DNA of 64,000 bases from Blastococcus sp. Marseille-P5729 (GTDB lineage: Bacteria > Actinomycetota > Actinomycetes > Mycobacteriales > Antricoccaceae): NCBI RefSeq assembly GCF_900292035.1, contig NZ_OMPO01000003.1, positions 124,001-188,000 on the forward strand. Direction: 5' to 3'. The translations under genes and the position numbers were made by a program. The notes under the pieces are model-generated. The model saw only the letters and a program-made list of their open reading frames with translations. It was not told the origin of the DNA and made no database searches. Below, piece by piece: positions 7,681-15,911 of this stretch (its first letter is position 1; the number at the start of each line of letters is the position of its first letter).

Positions 7681-8321
7681 GCCGATCGTGGAACGGATCC
7701 AACGTCTGGCGAAGGATTGGTTCCAGAATCGGGTGGACGGCGCCAGGTGAGCAGGTAGCGCCACAGCAGGGCACGCCTGATCCGCGCTCCCGGGAGTACC
7801 TCATCGACGACGTCGCGCAACTCGGCGAGCGTGTGTGCGGGATCGGTGGCGGCCATGCCGTCGTAGTCGGTCTTGCCGCGAAGCCGCCCGAGGAGGTGGG
7901 CGACCGGCGCCTGGACGAGCGCGAACAGCCAGTCGAGCCCGCCCGCCGTTCGGGTCAGGCCGACGATCGCCAGCCCTCCGCCGGGCGCCACCAGGTCGCG
8001 CGCGAGCATCAGCCCTTCACGCAGCGGGAGATGATGCAGGACGGCGACCATGCTGACGAAGTCGAACTGCCGCCCTCGCATCGAGCCCAGTCCGGCCAGC
8101 TCGATGTCGACGTTCGGTAGCCGCGCCGTACGGTCGGTCGCTAGCTGCACGGCGTGTGGATCGGTGTCGATCCCGGTGACGTGGTCGCACACCAGGGCCA
8201 GTCGCTCGACGAGCAGTCCGTCGCCACAGCCGACGTCCAACGCATCACCACGGTGCTCGCGGGCGCGATCGAGAACCCACGAGTGATAGTGCGTGTTGTG
8301 GTTCCAGTACTGATCGGGCAT
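7677..8321 (-). CDS. Class I SAM-dependent methyltransferase
   Basis: The 214-residue cytoplasmic protein has motif I DALDVGCGDGLLVERL (about residues 26-41), an acidic motif II residue in VTGIDTDPHA, and a Methyltransf_11/25-type core (FDFVSMVAVLHHLPLREGL near residue 95). The substrate is not identifiable. The reading frame runs through the 35-bp palindrome at 7690-7724, so the last 15 to 20 residues (NPSPDVGSVPRSA) are encoded by repeat DNA; the ancestral gene probably ended earlier. Confidence 0.85.
   Translation of the reverse strand: MPDQYWNHNTHYHSWVLDRAREHRGDALDVGCGDGLLVERLALVCDHVTGIDTDPHAVQLATDRTARLPNVDIELAGLGSMRGRQFDFVSMVAVLHHLPLREGLMLARDLVAPGGGLAIVGLTRTAGGLDWLFALVQAPVAHLLGRLRGKTDYDGMAATDPAHTLAELRDVVDEVLPGARIRRALLWRYLLTWRRPPDSGTNPSPDVGSVPRSA
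7690..7724. repeat. 35-bp palindrome, copy 2
   Basis: GGAAC at 7690 and GTTCC at 7720-7724 flank inner ATCC/GGAT arms. Length and flanks (GATC before, GAATCGG after) match copy 1 at 6377. It forms the 3' end of the methyltransferase frame. Confidence 0.65.
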
Positions 8322-8369
8322 CGCTCGTGTCCCTGTCGGAGGTCATGATCGAGGCACGCTCACCACATG

Positions 8370-8430
8370 CGGATGCGGTGGCTTCCACCACGCTATCTCG
8401 CGATTAGCGTGGTCAAAGCCACCGCATCCG
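8370..8430. repeat. Long intergenic hairpin, copy 2
   Basis: CGGATGCGGTGGCTT (8370-8384) pairs perfectly with AAGCCACCGCATCCG (8416-8430). Inside it, ACCACGCTA (8387-8395) pairs with TAGCGTGGT (8405-8413). The result is a very stable cruciform just downstream of the AtuA-like gene. No T-run follows. Confidence 0.8.
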
Positions 8431-8437
8431 GTCGGTG

Positions 8438-10279
8438 TCAGGAGATCAGCGACGACGGGACCGGGATGTGCCGGGCGCGGGCGAACTCGCCCAGCCCCTT
8501 GGCCTGCGCGTCGAAGCGCAGGGACGACGACACCCCGTCGCCGAGGAATCCCTCGATCACGAAGTTGATCGCCCACAGGTTCGGCAGCGGGTAGCGCCGA
8601 ACCTTCAGGTCCTCGATGCCGGGGATCAGCTCGCGCAGCTTCGTGGTCGTCAGGAAGCCGTCGAGATAGTCGAATGCCTCCTGCGAGCGCGCCCAAATGC
8701 CGAGGTTGGCGTGGCCGCCCTTGTCACCCGAGCGGGCGCCATAGAGGCGGCCCAGGGGGACGCGGGCCGTCGGGCCCGGGTCGGAGCCGTTGCCGTGGTC
8801 GCCGGCATTTCCGTCCTGCGGCGTCTCCGTGCGGCCTTCGGCCGCAGTCGACGACCGTGAGGATGACGACGATGAGGCATCGTCGTAGGTCGGGGGATCG
8901 AGTGGCTGCGAGGTCTCGCGGCCGGTCTCGGGCACCGCCACGTCGTCCGAGCCGACGAGGGCGTGCGCCATCACCTCGTCGACGTCCACCACGGCGGGGA
9001 TGTAGGTCTCGTACGACGTCGCGCCACCCGGAGGCGAGGTTGCGTAGAGCCCCGGGTAGGTCGACAGCCCGGTCTGGATGATCGCGCCGGAGAACGCTCG
9101 ACCGACCAGCTTCTCGTTCTGGTCCGCGACAGCGATCCGCAGCAGCGTGGTCGCTGCACCGAAGGTCTCGGGGTCGTCGGCCGGACGGCCGATCAGGTCG
9201 ACCTCGACGCGCTCGAAGGCCTCCCGGCCACCCGGGATCATGTTCCAGATCGTCTTCTCGGCGATCTCGGCCTTGCCCTCGGGGTCCTCACCGGTGATGC
9301 ACAGCAGCATCTGGTTGCGGTAGCCGCCCTCGACTGCCATCGACACCTTCAACCCAGGCGGTGGAGCGATTCCCTTCACACCGGAGATCTCGACGCGATC
9401 CGGACCGTCCTGCCGCAGCTGGATGCTGTCGAGCAGCGCGGTCGCATCGGGGTTGGCGTACTGCGGACCGCCCACCTCGTAGAGCAACTGGGCCTTGACG
9501 GTGTCGACCGACACCAGACCGCCGGTGCCCTCGTGCTTGGTGATCACCGACGAGCCGTCACGGCGCACCTCGGCAATCGGGAAGCCGATGCGCTCGATCC
9601 CCGGAACCTCGTCGTAGAAGGCAAAGTTGCCGCCGGTGGCCTGACCGCCGCACTCGATGACGTGACCGGCGACGATCGCGCCGGCGAGCTCGTCGTACGA
9701 GTCTCGAGACCAGTCGAAGGCCCACGCCGCCGGACCGACGATGACCGCGGCATCGGTCACCCGGCCGGTGACGACGACGTCCGCCCCACGCGACAGGCAC
9801 GAGGCGATCGACCACCCGCCGAGGTAGGCGTTCGCGGCGAGCGGCACACGACCGGCGAGATCGACCGGCGTGCCGTCGTCCAGGTTGGTCAGCTTGCCGG
9901 CCTCGATCAACGCCGGCACCCGCTCGAGGACGTCGTCTCCGGTGACGTATCCGACGGACGCCGTCAGCCCCAGCTTCGCGGCGACCCTGCCGATCGCGTC
10001 GGCGGCGCCCTTCGGGTTCAACCCGCCCGCGTTCGAGACGACCTTGATGCCCTTGTCGAGGCAGCTGCCCAGCACCTGCTCGACCTGCATCAGGAAGGTG
10101 CTGGCGAACCCGGCGTCCGGGTTCTTGGCCATCTGACGGCGCAGGATGATCATCGTCAGCTCGGCCAGCCAGTCGCCGGTGAGGACGTCGATGTCACCGC
10201 CCTCGACCATCTCCTTGGCCGCCGAGAGCCGGTCGCCGAAGAACCCCGAGCAGTTTGCGATTCGTAGCAGGTCGGTCAT
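8438..10279 (-). CDS. AtuA-like (DUF1446) acyclic terpene utilisation family protein
   Basis: The 613-residue protein has the DUF1446 core from residue 1 to about 450 (IANCSGFFGDRLSAAKEMVEGGDIDVLTGDWLAE at the start; VSNAGGLNPKG near 80). A Ser/Glu-rich linker (ASSSSSSRSST) follows, then a C-terminal AtuA-like domain (VPLGRLYGARSGDKGGHANLGIWARS). AtuA is required for citronellol/geraniol catabolism in Pseudomonas but its reaction is undefined. The gene follows the carboxylase alpha subunit with a 4-bp overlap in one operon (beta, alpha, AtuA). Its last 40 codons are duplicated as a pseudogene at 4034-4158. Confidence 0.9.
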   Translation of the reverse strand: MTDLLRIANCSGFFGDRLSAAKEMVEGGDIDVLTGDWLAELTMIILRRQMAKNPDAGFASTFLMQVEQVLGSCLDKGIKVVSNAGGLNPKGAADAIGRVAAKLGLTASVGYVTGDDVLERVPALIEAGKLTNLDDGTPVDLAGRVPLAANAYLGGWSIASCLSRGADVVVTGRVTDAAVIVGPAAWAFDWSRDSYDELAGAIVAGHVIECGGQATGGNFAFYDEVPGIERIGFPIAEVRRDGSSVITKHEGTGGLVSVDTVKAQLLYEVGGPQYANPDATALLDSIQLRQDGPDRVEISGVKGIAPPPGLKVSMAVEGGYRNQMLLCITGEDPEGKAEIAEKTIWNMIPGGREAFERVEVDLIGRPADDPETFGAATTLLRIAVADQNEKLVGRAFSGAIIQTGLSTYPGLYATSPPGGATSYETYIPAVVDVDEVMAHALVGSDDVAVPETGRETSQPLDPPTYDDASSSSSSRSSTAAEGRTETPQDGNAGDHGNGSDPGPTARVPLGRLYGARSGDKGGHANLGIWARSQEAFDYLDGFLTTTKLRELIPGIEDLKVRRYPLPNLWAINFVIEGFLGDGVSSSLRFDAQAKGLGEFARARHIPVPSSLIS

Positions 10280-12264
10280 GACTCATCCTCCTCGACGACG
10301 ACGAGGGCCGCCTGGTAGTCGACGGAGTCGCCGACGCCGACCAGGATCTCCTTCACCACGCCGGGCCCGCCCGCGGTGAGCTTGTGCTCCATCTTCATGG
10401 CCTCGAGGACGACAAGAGTCTGGTCGGCTCCGACCTTGTCGCCCACCTCGACCTCGATCGCAACCACGAGTCCGGGCAGCGGCGCCTCGACGCTGCCGGC
10501 GATGCCCTCGGCGTCGTCCGACCCGTCGGCCGCCACCGGGTGCAGCGAGATGACGCCGCGCGGGGTGCCGACCAATGTCGGGTCGCCTGCGGTGATGGCG
10601 AAAGAGCGCCGCATGCCGTCGACCTCGATCGCGATGCGGTCGTCCTCGAGGCGGGCGACGCGCACCGGACGGGCGGTCTCGCCGTCCTGCCAGGTCCAGG
10701 TGCCGTCCCGCTCGGGTGTCAGGTCCACCTGCAGATCGCCACTGGTGTGGGTGAAGTGGGTCTGGACCGGCTGGCTGCGCAGGTTGCGGAACCCGACCGG
10801 GGCGAAGGCCTGCACGACCGGCCCCGTCGGCTTATGCAGCAGCGACTGGAGTGCGGCAGCGACGGCGGCCAGGCGCACGTCCTCCGCGTCGGCATCGGAA
10901 CCGACCAGCTCGGCACGGCGCTCCAGGAAGTCGGTGCCGACCGCCGTGCCGACGAACTCATCGTCGTCCAAGATCGCCAGCAGCTGCGGGATGTTGGTGC
11001 TGATCCCGGCCACCTCGACGGCGCTGAGCGCCTTGCGCAGCAACGCGATGGCGGTCGGGCGGTCGTCAGCGGTGGCGACCGCCTTGGCGATCATCGGGTC
11101 GAACCGGACGCTGACCTCGCTTCCCGACCGGACGCCGATCTCCCAGCGCACGCCTTCCAGCTCGGGTGCCGACCAGTGCGTGATCAGCCCGGGGGAGGGC
11201 AGGTAGTCGCGCGCCGGGTCTTCGGCGTACACCCGGGCCTCGATCGAGTGCCCCGCGATCAGCTCGTCGGCGCCGCCCACCCATGGGGTCAGCGGGGCGC
11301 CCTCGGCGATCCGGATCTGCTGCTCGACCAGGTCGACGCCGGTGACCTCCTCGGTGACGGCATGCTCGACCTGCAGGCGGGTGTTCATCTCGAGGAAGGC
11401 ATAGCCGCCGTCGAACGCCAGGAACTCGACGGTTCCGGCGCCGACGTAGCCGATCTGCTTGGCCAGCGCGACTGCCGAGTCGCAGATCTGGCGCGCCAGC
11501 TCGACCGGGTTGGTGTCGGGAGCCGGCGCCTCCTCGATGATCTTCTGGTGCCGGCGCTGCACCGAGCAGTCGCGGGTGCCCAGGTGGACGACGGAGCCCC
11601 GGGTGTCGCCGAGGATCTGCACCTCCACGTGCCGCGGGCCCTCCAGATAGCGCTCGACGAACAGGGTGCCATCGCCGAAGGCGGACTCGGCGCCGCGGCG
11701 GGCGGTCTCCAGCGCCCGCTCCAGCCCGTCGTGCGAGTCCAGTCGCACCATGCCCTTGCCGCCGCCGCCAGCGGACGGCTTGACCAGCAGCGGTGGCTGC
11801 AGCGCCTTGATGTCGTCGATGGACGCCGCGACGTCCTCGCCGACGGTGACCGAGTCCAGCACCGGGACGCCGGCCTCGGCCGCGATCTGCTTCGCGCCGA
11901 TCTTGCCGCCCATCGCGTCGATCGCCTCGGGGGTCGGACCGATCCAGATCAGCCCCGCCTCACCCACGGCGCGGGCGAACTCGGCGTTCTCGGCGAGGAA
12001 GCCGTACCCGGGATGTACGGCGTCCGCCCCGGTACGGCGGCACGCATCGATGATGTTCTCTATAGACAGGTAGGGCGAGCTCTGCGAGTCGTCGCCGAGG
12101 GACACCGCCAGGTCGACGTCGTCGAGATAGCGGGAGTCGGCGTCGCTGGAGGAGTAGACGCCAACGGTGCGGACGCCCAGGCGAGACGCCGTACGCGCGA
12201 CTCGGGAGACGATCTCGCCCCGGTTGGCGACGAGGATGCAGGAGATTCGGGTCATCGTGATCAC
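10276..12264 (-). CDS. Acyl-CoA carboxylase alpha subunit (biotin carboxylase + BCCP)
   Basis: The 662-residue protein has an ATP-grasp biotin carboxylase (ILVANRGEI at the N-terminus; KPSAGGGGKGM near 160; EMNTRLQVEH near 280), a linker domain, and a C-terminal biotinyl domain with VLEAMKMEHKL, the Lys being the biotin site. It carboxylates biotin with ATP and bicarbonate for the partner beta subunit. GTG at 12264 overlaps the beta stop codon; ATG at 12255 (MTRISCILVANRGEI) is an equally good family start. The AtuA neighbour points to a branched enoyl-CoA (geranyl- or methylcrotonyl-CoA type) as substrate; propionyl-CoA is not excluded. Confidence 0.93.
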   Translation of the reverse strand: MITMTRISCILVANRGEIVSRVARTASRLGVRTVGVYSSSDADSRYLDDVDLAVSLGDDSQSSPYLSIENIIDACRRTGADAVHPGYGFLAENAEFARAVGEAGLIWIGPTPEAIDAMGGKIGAKQIAAEAGVPVLDSVTVGEDVAASIDDIKALQPPLLVKPSAGGGGKGMVRLDSHDGLERALETARRGAESAFGDGTLFVERYLEGPRHVEVQILGDTRGSVVHLGTRDCSVQRRHQKIIEEAPAPDTNPVELARQICDSAVALAKQIGYVGAGTVEFLAFDGGYAFLEMNTRLQVEHAVTEEVTGVDLVEQQIRIAEGAPLTPWVGGADELIAGHSIEARVYAEDPARDYLPSPGLITHWSAPELEGVRWEIGVRSGSEVSVRFDPMIAKAVATADDRPTAIALLRKALSAVEVAGISTNIPQLLAILDDDEFVGTAVGTDFLERRAELVGSDADAEDVRLAAVAAALQSLLHKPTGPVVQAFAPVGFRNLRSQPVQTHFTHTSGDLQVDLTPERDGTWTWQDGETARPVRVARLEDDRIAIEVDGMRRSFAITAGDPTLVGTPRGVISLHPVAADGSDDAEGIAGSVEAPLPGLVVAIEVEVGDKVGADQTLVVLEAMKMEHKLTAGGPGVVKEILVGVGDSVDYQAALVVVEEDES

Positions 12265-13853
12265 ATCCGGAAGGCGGCGTAGCCGCGCTCAGAGTCGAGG
12301 GGGTTGCCACGGGCGGCCGACATCGCGATGCCGAGCACGGTGCGGGTGTCGCGGGGATCGATGATCCCGTCGTCCCACAGCTGGCCAGTGGCGTAGAGGG
12401 CGGTGGATTCCTTGTCGATCTGCGCCTCGACGACGGCGCGGGCCTTGGCCTCTGCCTCCTCGTCGAGCGCCTGACCCGCGGCCTTCGCCGCGTTCTGCCG
12501 GACGATCGACAGCACTCCAGCGAGCTGCTTTCCACCCATGACGGCGATCTTGTGCGTCGGCCAGGAGAAGACGAAACGTGGGTCGTAGGCGCGGCCGCTC
12601 ATCGCGTAGTTGCCGGCGCCGTACGAGTTGCCGACCATCAGCGAGTAGTGCGGCACGCAGGAGTTCGACACGGCGTTGATGAGCTTCGAGCCGTCCTTGA
12701 TGATGCCGCCCTGCTCGTAGCGGGTGCCCACCATGAACCCGGTGATGTTGTGGATGAACAGCAGCGGGATCTCCTGGTGGTTGCACAGCTGGATGAAGTG
12801 CGCACCCTTCTGCGACTCCTCGCTGAACAGGATGCCGTTGTTGCCCAGGATGCCGATGTCGCGGCCGTGCAGCCGCGCCCAGCCGGTGACCAGGTTGGCG
12901 CCGTACAACGGCTTGAACTCCTCGAACACCGATCCGTCGACGGTGCGGGCGATGACCTCGCGGATGTCGTACGGCGTCCGCGGGTCGACCGACGGGATGC
13001 CGAGCATCTCCTCGACGTCGTACACCGGATCCGGCCCAGTCACGCCGTCGGGTGCCGGGCGCGACATGCGCAGGTGCCGCATGATCTGCCGGCCCAGCGC
13101 GATCGCCTCGTGCTCGTCGCGCGCGAGGTAGTCGGCGCTGCCGGAGGTCTTCGCGTGCATCTCGGCGCCGCCGAGGGTCTCCTCGTCGGCGTCCTCGTTG
13201 GTCGCCATCTTCACCAGCGGGGGTCCGCCGAGGAAGACCTGGGCGCCGCCCTTGACGAAGACGGTGTAGTCGCTCATGCCGGGCACATAGGCGCCGCCGG
13301 CGGTCGACGAGCCGAACACGAGCGCGATCGTCGGGACGCCGTTCTTGCTCAGCCGGCTGATCTCCTTGAAGGACGCGCCGCCGGGCACGAAGATCTGCGA
13401 CTGGAAGGGCAGGTCGGCACCGCCGGACTCAGTGAGGTTGATCAGCGGCAGCTTGTTGACCCGGGCGACCTCGTAGGCGCGCATCGCCTTGGCGACGCTG
13501 ACCGGGGACTGCGAGCCGCCGCGGATCGTCGGGTCGTTGGCGATGATCAGGCACTCGGTGCCTTCGACCACGCCGACGGCGGTCATCACGCCGCCACCGA
13601 GGGGGTGCTCGGTGCCGTAACCGGCCAACGGTGAGAGCTCCAGGAGCGCCGAACCGCGGTCGACGAGCAGCTCGACGCGCTCGCGGGCCAGCAGCTTGCC
13701 GCGCTTGCGGTGCCGGGCGACGTACTTCTCGCCGCCGCCGGCGAGTACCTTGGCGTTCTGCTCGGCGATCTCGTCGAGCATGCCGAGCATCGCCTCGCGG
13801 TTGGCGGCGTACTCCGGTGATCGTGTGTTGATGCGGCTGTGTAGTTGTGGCAC
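12261..13853 (-). CDS. Acyl-CoA carboxylase beta subunit (carboxyltransferase)
   Basis: The 530-residue carboxyltransferase has N- and C-terminal crotonase-like halves. The N-half carries GVMTAVGVVEGTECLIIANDPTIRGGS; the C-half carries GILGNNGILFSEESQKGAHFIQLC, FMVGTRYEQGGIIKDGSKLI and GNSYGAGNYAMSGRAYDPR. This signature is closest to methylcrotonyl/geranyl-CoA carboxylase beta chains rather than propionyl-CoA ones. It transfers CO2 from biotin to an acyl-CoA. It is first of three overlapping genes (beta, alpha, AtuA), and a degenerate AAGTTGA-type palindrome lies 60 bp upstream. Confidence 0.93.
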   Translation of the reverse strand: MPQLHSRINTRSPEYAANREAMLGMLDEIAEQNAKVLAGGGEKYVARHRKRGKLLARERVELLVDRGSALLELSPLAGYGTEHPLGGGVMTAVGVVEGTECLIIANDPTIRGGSQSPVSVAKAMRAYEVARVNKLPLINLTESGGADLPFQSQIFVPGGASFKEISRLSKNGVPTIALVFGSSTAGGAYVPGMSDYTVFVKGGAQVFLGGPPLVKMATNEDADEETLGGAEMHAKTSGSADYLARDEHEAIALGRQIMRHLRMSRPAPDGVTGPDPVYDVEEMLGIPSVDPRTPYDIREVIARTVDGSVFEEFKPLYGANLVTGWARLHGRDIGILGNNGILFSEESQKGAHFIQLCNHQEIPLLFIHNITGFMVGTRYEQGGIIKDGSKLINAVSNSCVPHYSLMVGNSYGAGNYAMSGRAYDPRFVFSWPTHKIAVMGGKQLAGVLSIVRQNAAKAAGQALDEEAEAKARAVVEAQIDKESTALYATGQLWDDGIIDPRDTRTVLGIAMSAARGNPLDSERGYAAFRM

Positions 13854-13912
13854 GCGGGCCCTCCAAGCCAGACCTCAGGTGGGGTATCGCTATCGGGAAC
13901 AACTCTCGGCCA

Positions 13913-13934
13913 AACATGACTCACATGTCAAGTT
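13913..13934. promoter_or_regulatory. Degenerate operator, AACATGA-N8-TCAAGTT (site E)
   Basis: It has the same 7-8-7 geometry as site A, with three arm mismatches against AAGTTGA-N8-TCAACTT. It lies in the divergent region between the carboxylase operon and the TetR gene, where a local repressor would be expected to bind. Confidence 0.5.
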
Positions 13935-14003
13935 GCTCCGGCGGTTGAGATGATTCGGGTGTCAGGTGGGCTAGGGTAAATGATCATGGAAGGAAGCGAC
14001 GCT

Positions 14004-14651
14004 ATGGCGAAGGCCGACCCGGCGGCAATGCTGTCCACGGCGAACGACGCCGACACCCAGCCCGTCACCGAGCGCGGACGACGCAAACGCGCGGCAATCG
14101 TGGCGGCGGCCCGCGAGGTCTTCGAGGAGTTCGGCTTCAAGGACGCCCGGATCGCCGACATCGCCAAGAGGGCGGGCGCGTCGTACGGCTCGTTCTATAC
14201 CTACTTCGAGTCGAAGGAAGAAGTCTTCCAGGAGGTCGTCCGCGAGGTCACCAGTGAGATGTTCGACTTCTCACGCCCGCGCACCGGCGGCGACGACCCG
14301 GTCGCCCGGATCCAGGCGGCCAACCGCAAGTACGTCGAGTCCTACGCGCGCAACGCCCGGATGATGTCGGTGATGTCCGAGGTCGCGGCGTACGACGAGT
14401 TCATCCGCGACCTGTCGATCCAGATCCGCGAGCGCTTCGTCGACCGCAACGAGGAGAGCGTCAAGCGCCTCCAGCAGCGAGGGCTGGCGGACAAGTCGCT
14501 CGATGCCCGTATCGCCGCCGACGTCCTCGGCGGCATGATCGAGCGCTTCGCGCAGGTGTGGGTGAACAAACGCAGCCAGGCCGAGATCGACGCGGCCGTC
14601 CCCGTGCTCACCCGAATCTGGACCCGCGGGCTCGGCGTCGCTGGCGACTAA
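14004..14651 (+). CDS. TetR family regulator of the acyl-CoA carboxylase locus
   Basis: The 215-residue protein has an N-terminal HTH (ARIADIAKRAGASYGSFYTYFESKEEVF, about residues 46-73) and a TetR_C helical domain. The ATG at 14004 has GGAAGGAAG about 7 nt upstream; in-frame ATGs at 13980 and 13986 lack a ribosome site. It is divergent from the carboxylase-AtuA operon, so it is the most likely repressor for that operon and for the other AAGTTGA-type sites nearby. Its probable effector is a pathway acyl-CoA, by analogy with AtuR and other TetR regulators of acyl-CoA catabolism. Confidence 0.9.
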   Translation: MAKADPAAMLSTANDADTQPVTERGRRKRAAIVAAAREVFEEFGFKDARIADIAKRAGASYGSFYTYFESKEEVFQEVVREVTSEMFDFSRPRTGGDDPVARIQAANRKYVESYARNARMMSVMSEVAAYDEFIRDLSIQIRERFVDRNEESVKRLQQRGLADKSLDARIAADVLGGMIERFAQVWVNKRSQAEIDAAVPVLTRIWTRGLGVAGD

Positions 14652-14808
14652 CCGCGCACCCGACGTCGCAGCGAGCCGACGAGGCGCCCGAGGAGCTGGT
14701 CTGCAAGTACCGGCACGTGGGCTGATCACTGCCCATCCGGGAGGGTGAGGGCCGCTTGGCGGGAGCGTCTCGATCTGCCTACGCTCGCTGCAACGATTGG
14801 AGCGAATG

Positions 14809-15648
14809 ATGACCGACACCGCCCAGCCCGTGAGCCTCCCGACGCCCAGCCGTCGTCCGCAGGACGAGCCGCCGGCCCACCTTGAGCCTGGCGCCACCGA
14901 TTGGACGGCGTTGATCGCGCGGCTGAACGAGCTGCTGCGGCTACGCACCACGCCGGTCGGGATGAAGATGTTCGCCACCGTCGAGGAGATGGAAGCGGTG
15001 CCGCGGATCCGCCGTCCGAACGCGATCCACACCACTGATCAGATCGTCGCCCAGGCGGCCCGGCTCGGCTTCACCATGGGCATCACCAACGATGACCTGG
15101 TTGGTCCGCAGTGCGGCGTGGTGATCGGCTTGCACCCGCGCGATGAGCAGTGGCTCTCGGGCGACCGGATGGCGGGGGTGTGGTTCGCCGACCAGGAGGA
15201 CTCCTCGCGACACCAGCATTCGATGGACGCCGTCGAGTACGGCCAGTACCAGGCGATGGCGGTCTCCCCGCTCACCAGCGGGCGGCTCGACCCGCCGGAC
15301 GTCGCGCTCATCTACGCCACTCCGGCGCAGAGCATCCTGATGATCAACGGGCTGCAGTGGTCGGGGTACAAGAAGTTCGAGTGGAGCTGCGTGGGCGAGT
15401 CCTCATGCGCCGACTCCTGGGGACGCGCGCTGAGCACCCGCGAGCCGTCGCTGTCGATCCCGTGCTACGCCGAGCGGCGGTACGGCGGCGTCCTCGAGGA
15501 CGAGCTGCTGCTCGCGCTGCCGCCGGAGTACCTGCCGGGGATGATCGACGGTCTGCAGGCGCTCAGCGGCAACGGGCTGCGCTACCCGATCCCGCAGTAC
15601 GGCATCCAGAGCGATGCCCGCGCCGGCCTCGGCGTCTCCTACGGCTGA
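14809..15648 (+). CDS. DUF169 domain protein
   Basis: The 279-residue soluble protein matches the DUF169 pattern: LNELLRLRTTPVGMKMF near residue 40, then a Cys-containing core with PQCGVVIGLH and SCVGESSCADSWGRA, and a C-terminal AERRYGGVLEDELLLALPPEYL. No function is established for the family; conserved Cys residues suggest a metal or redox role. GGAG at 14799 favours ATG at 14809 (ATG at 14806 and TTG at 14797 are alternatives). No co-directional partner is adjacent. Confidence 0.85.
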   Translation: MTDTAQPVSLPTPSRRPQDEPPAHLEPGATDWTALIARLNELLRLRTTPVGMKMFATVEEMEAVPRIRRPNAIHTTDQIVAQAARLGFTMGITNDDLVGPQCGVVIGLHPRDEQWLSGDRMAGVWFADQEDSSRHQHSMDAVEYGQYQAMAVSPLTSGRLDPPDVALIYATPAQSILMINGLQWSGYKKFEWSCVGESSCADSWGRALSTREPSLSIPCYAERRYGGVLEDELLLALPPEYLPGMIDGLQALSGNGLRYPIPQYGIQSDARAGLGVSYG

Positions 15649-15717
15649 TTTCCGGCCCCGCTTTCGGTTGATGCCGGGTTGCGGCGTCTCGGCGTCGCTC
15701 CTTCGTCGCTCGCTCGA

Positions 15718-15855
15718 CGACCGTGGGTGTTGACCGGCGGCGACCGTGGGTGTTGAACCGCGGCGACCGTGGGTGTTGACCGGCGGCGACCAGGGGTGTT
15801 GACCGGCGGCGACCGTGGGTGTTGACCGGCGGCGACCGTGGGTGTTGACCGACGA
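15718..15855. repeat. Six tandem 23-bp repeats
   Basis: Six head-to-tail units of CGACCGTGGGTGTTGACCGG plus CGG occur at 15718, 15741, 15764, 15787, 15810 and 15833. Units 1, 3 and 5 are identical; unit 2 has a local CCGG-to-ACCG change, unit 4 CGTG-to-CAGG, and unit 6 a changed end. The period is not a multiple of three, and no gene covers the array. It lies between two convergent genes (DUF169 and acyl-CoA ligase). Confidence 0.9.
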
Positions 15856-15911
15856 CCGTTGACTACACGGTCGACGGGCGTTGCGGGTGGCTGTCGACGG
15901 CCAGCGTTAGT

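Noticed and set aside
10384-12282. 632-residue plus-strand open frame across the carboxylase alpha gene
   Set aside because: It is the antisense shadow of a protein with unmistakable biotin carboxylase and biotinyl motifs.
15718-15855. CRISPR array
   Set aside because: The 23-bp units are contiguous with no unique spacers and no cas genes are nearby.
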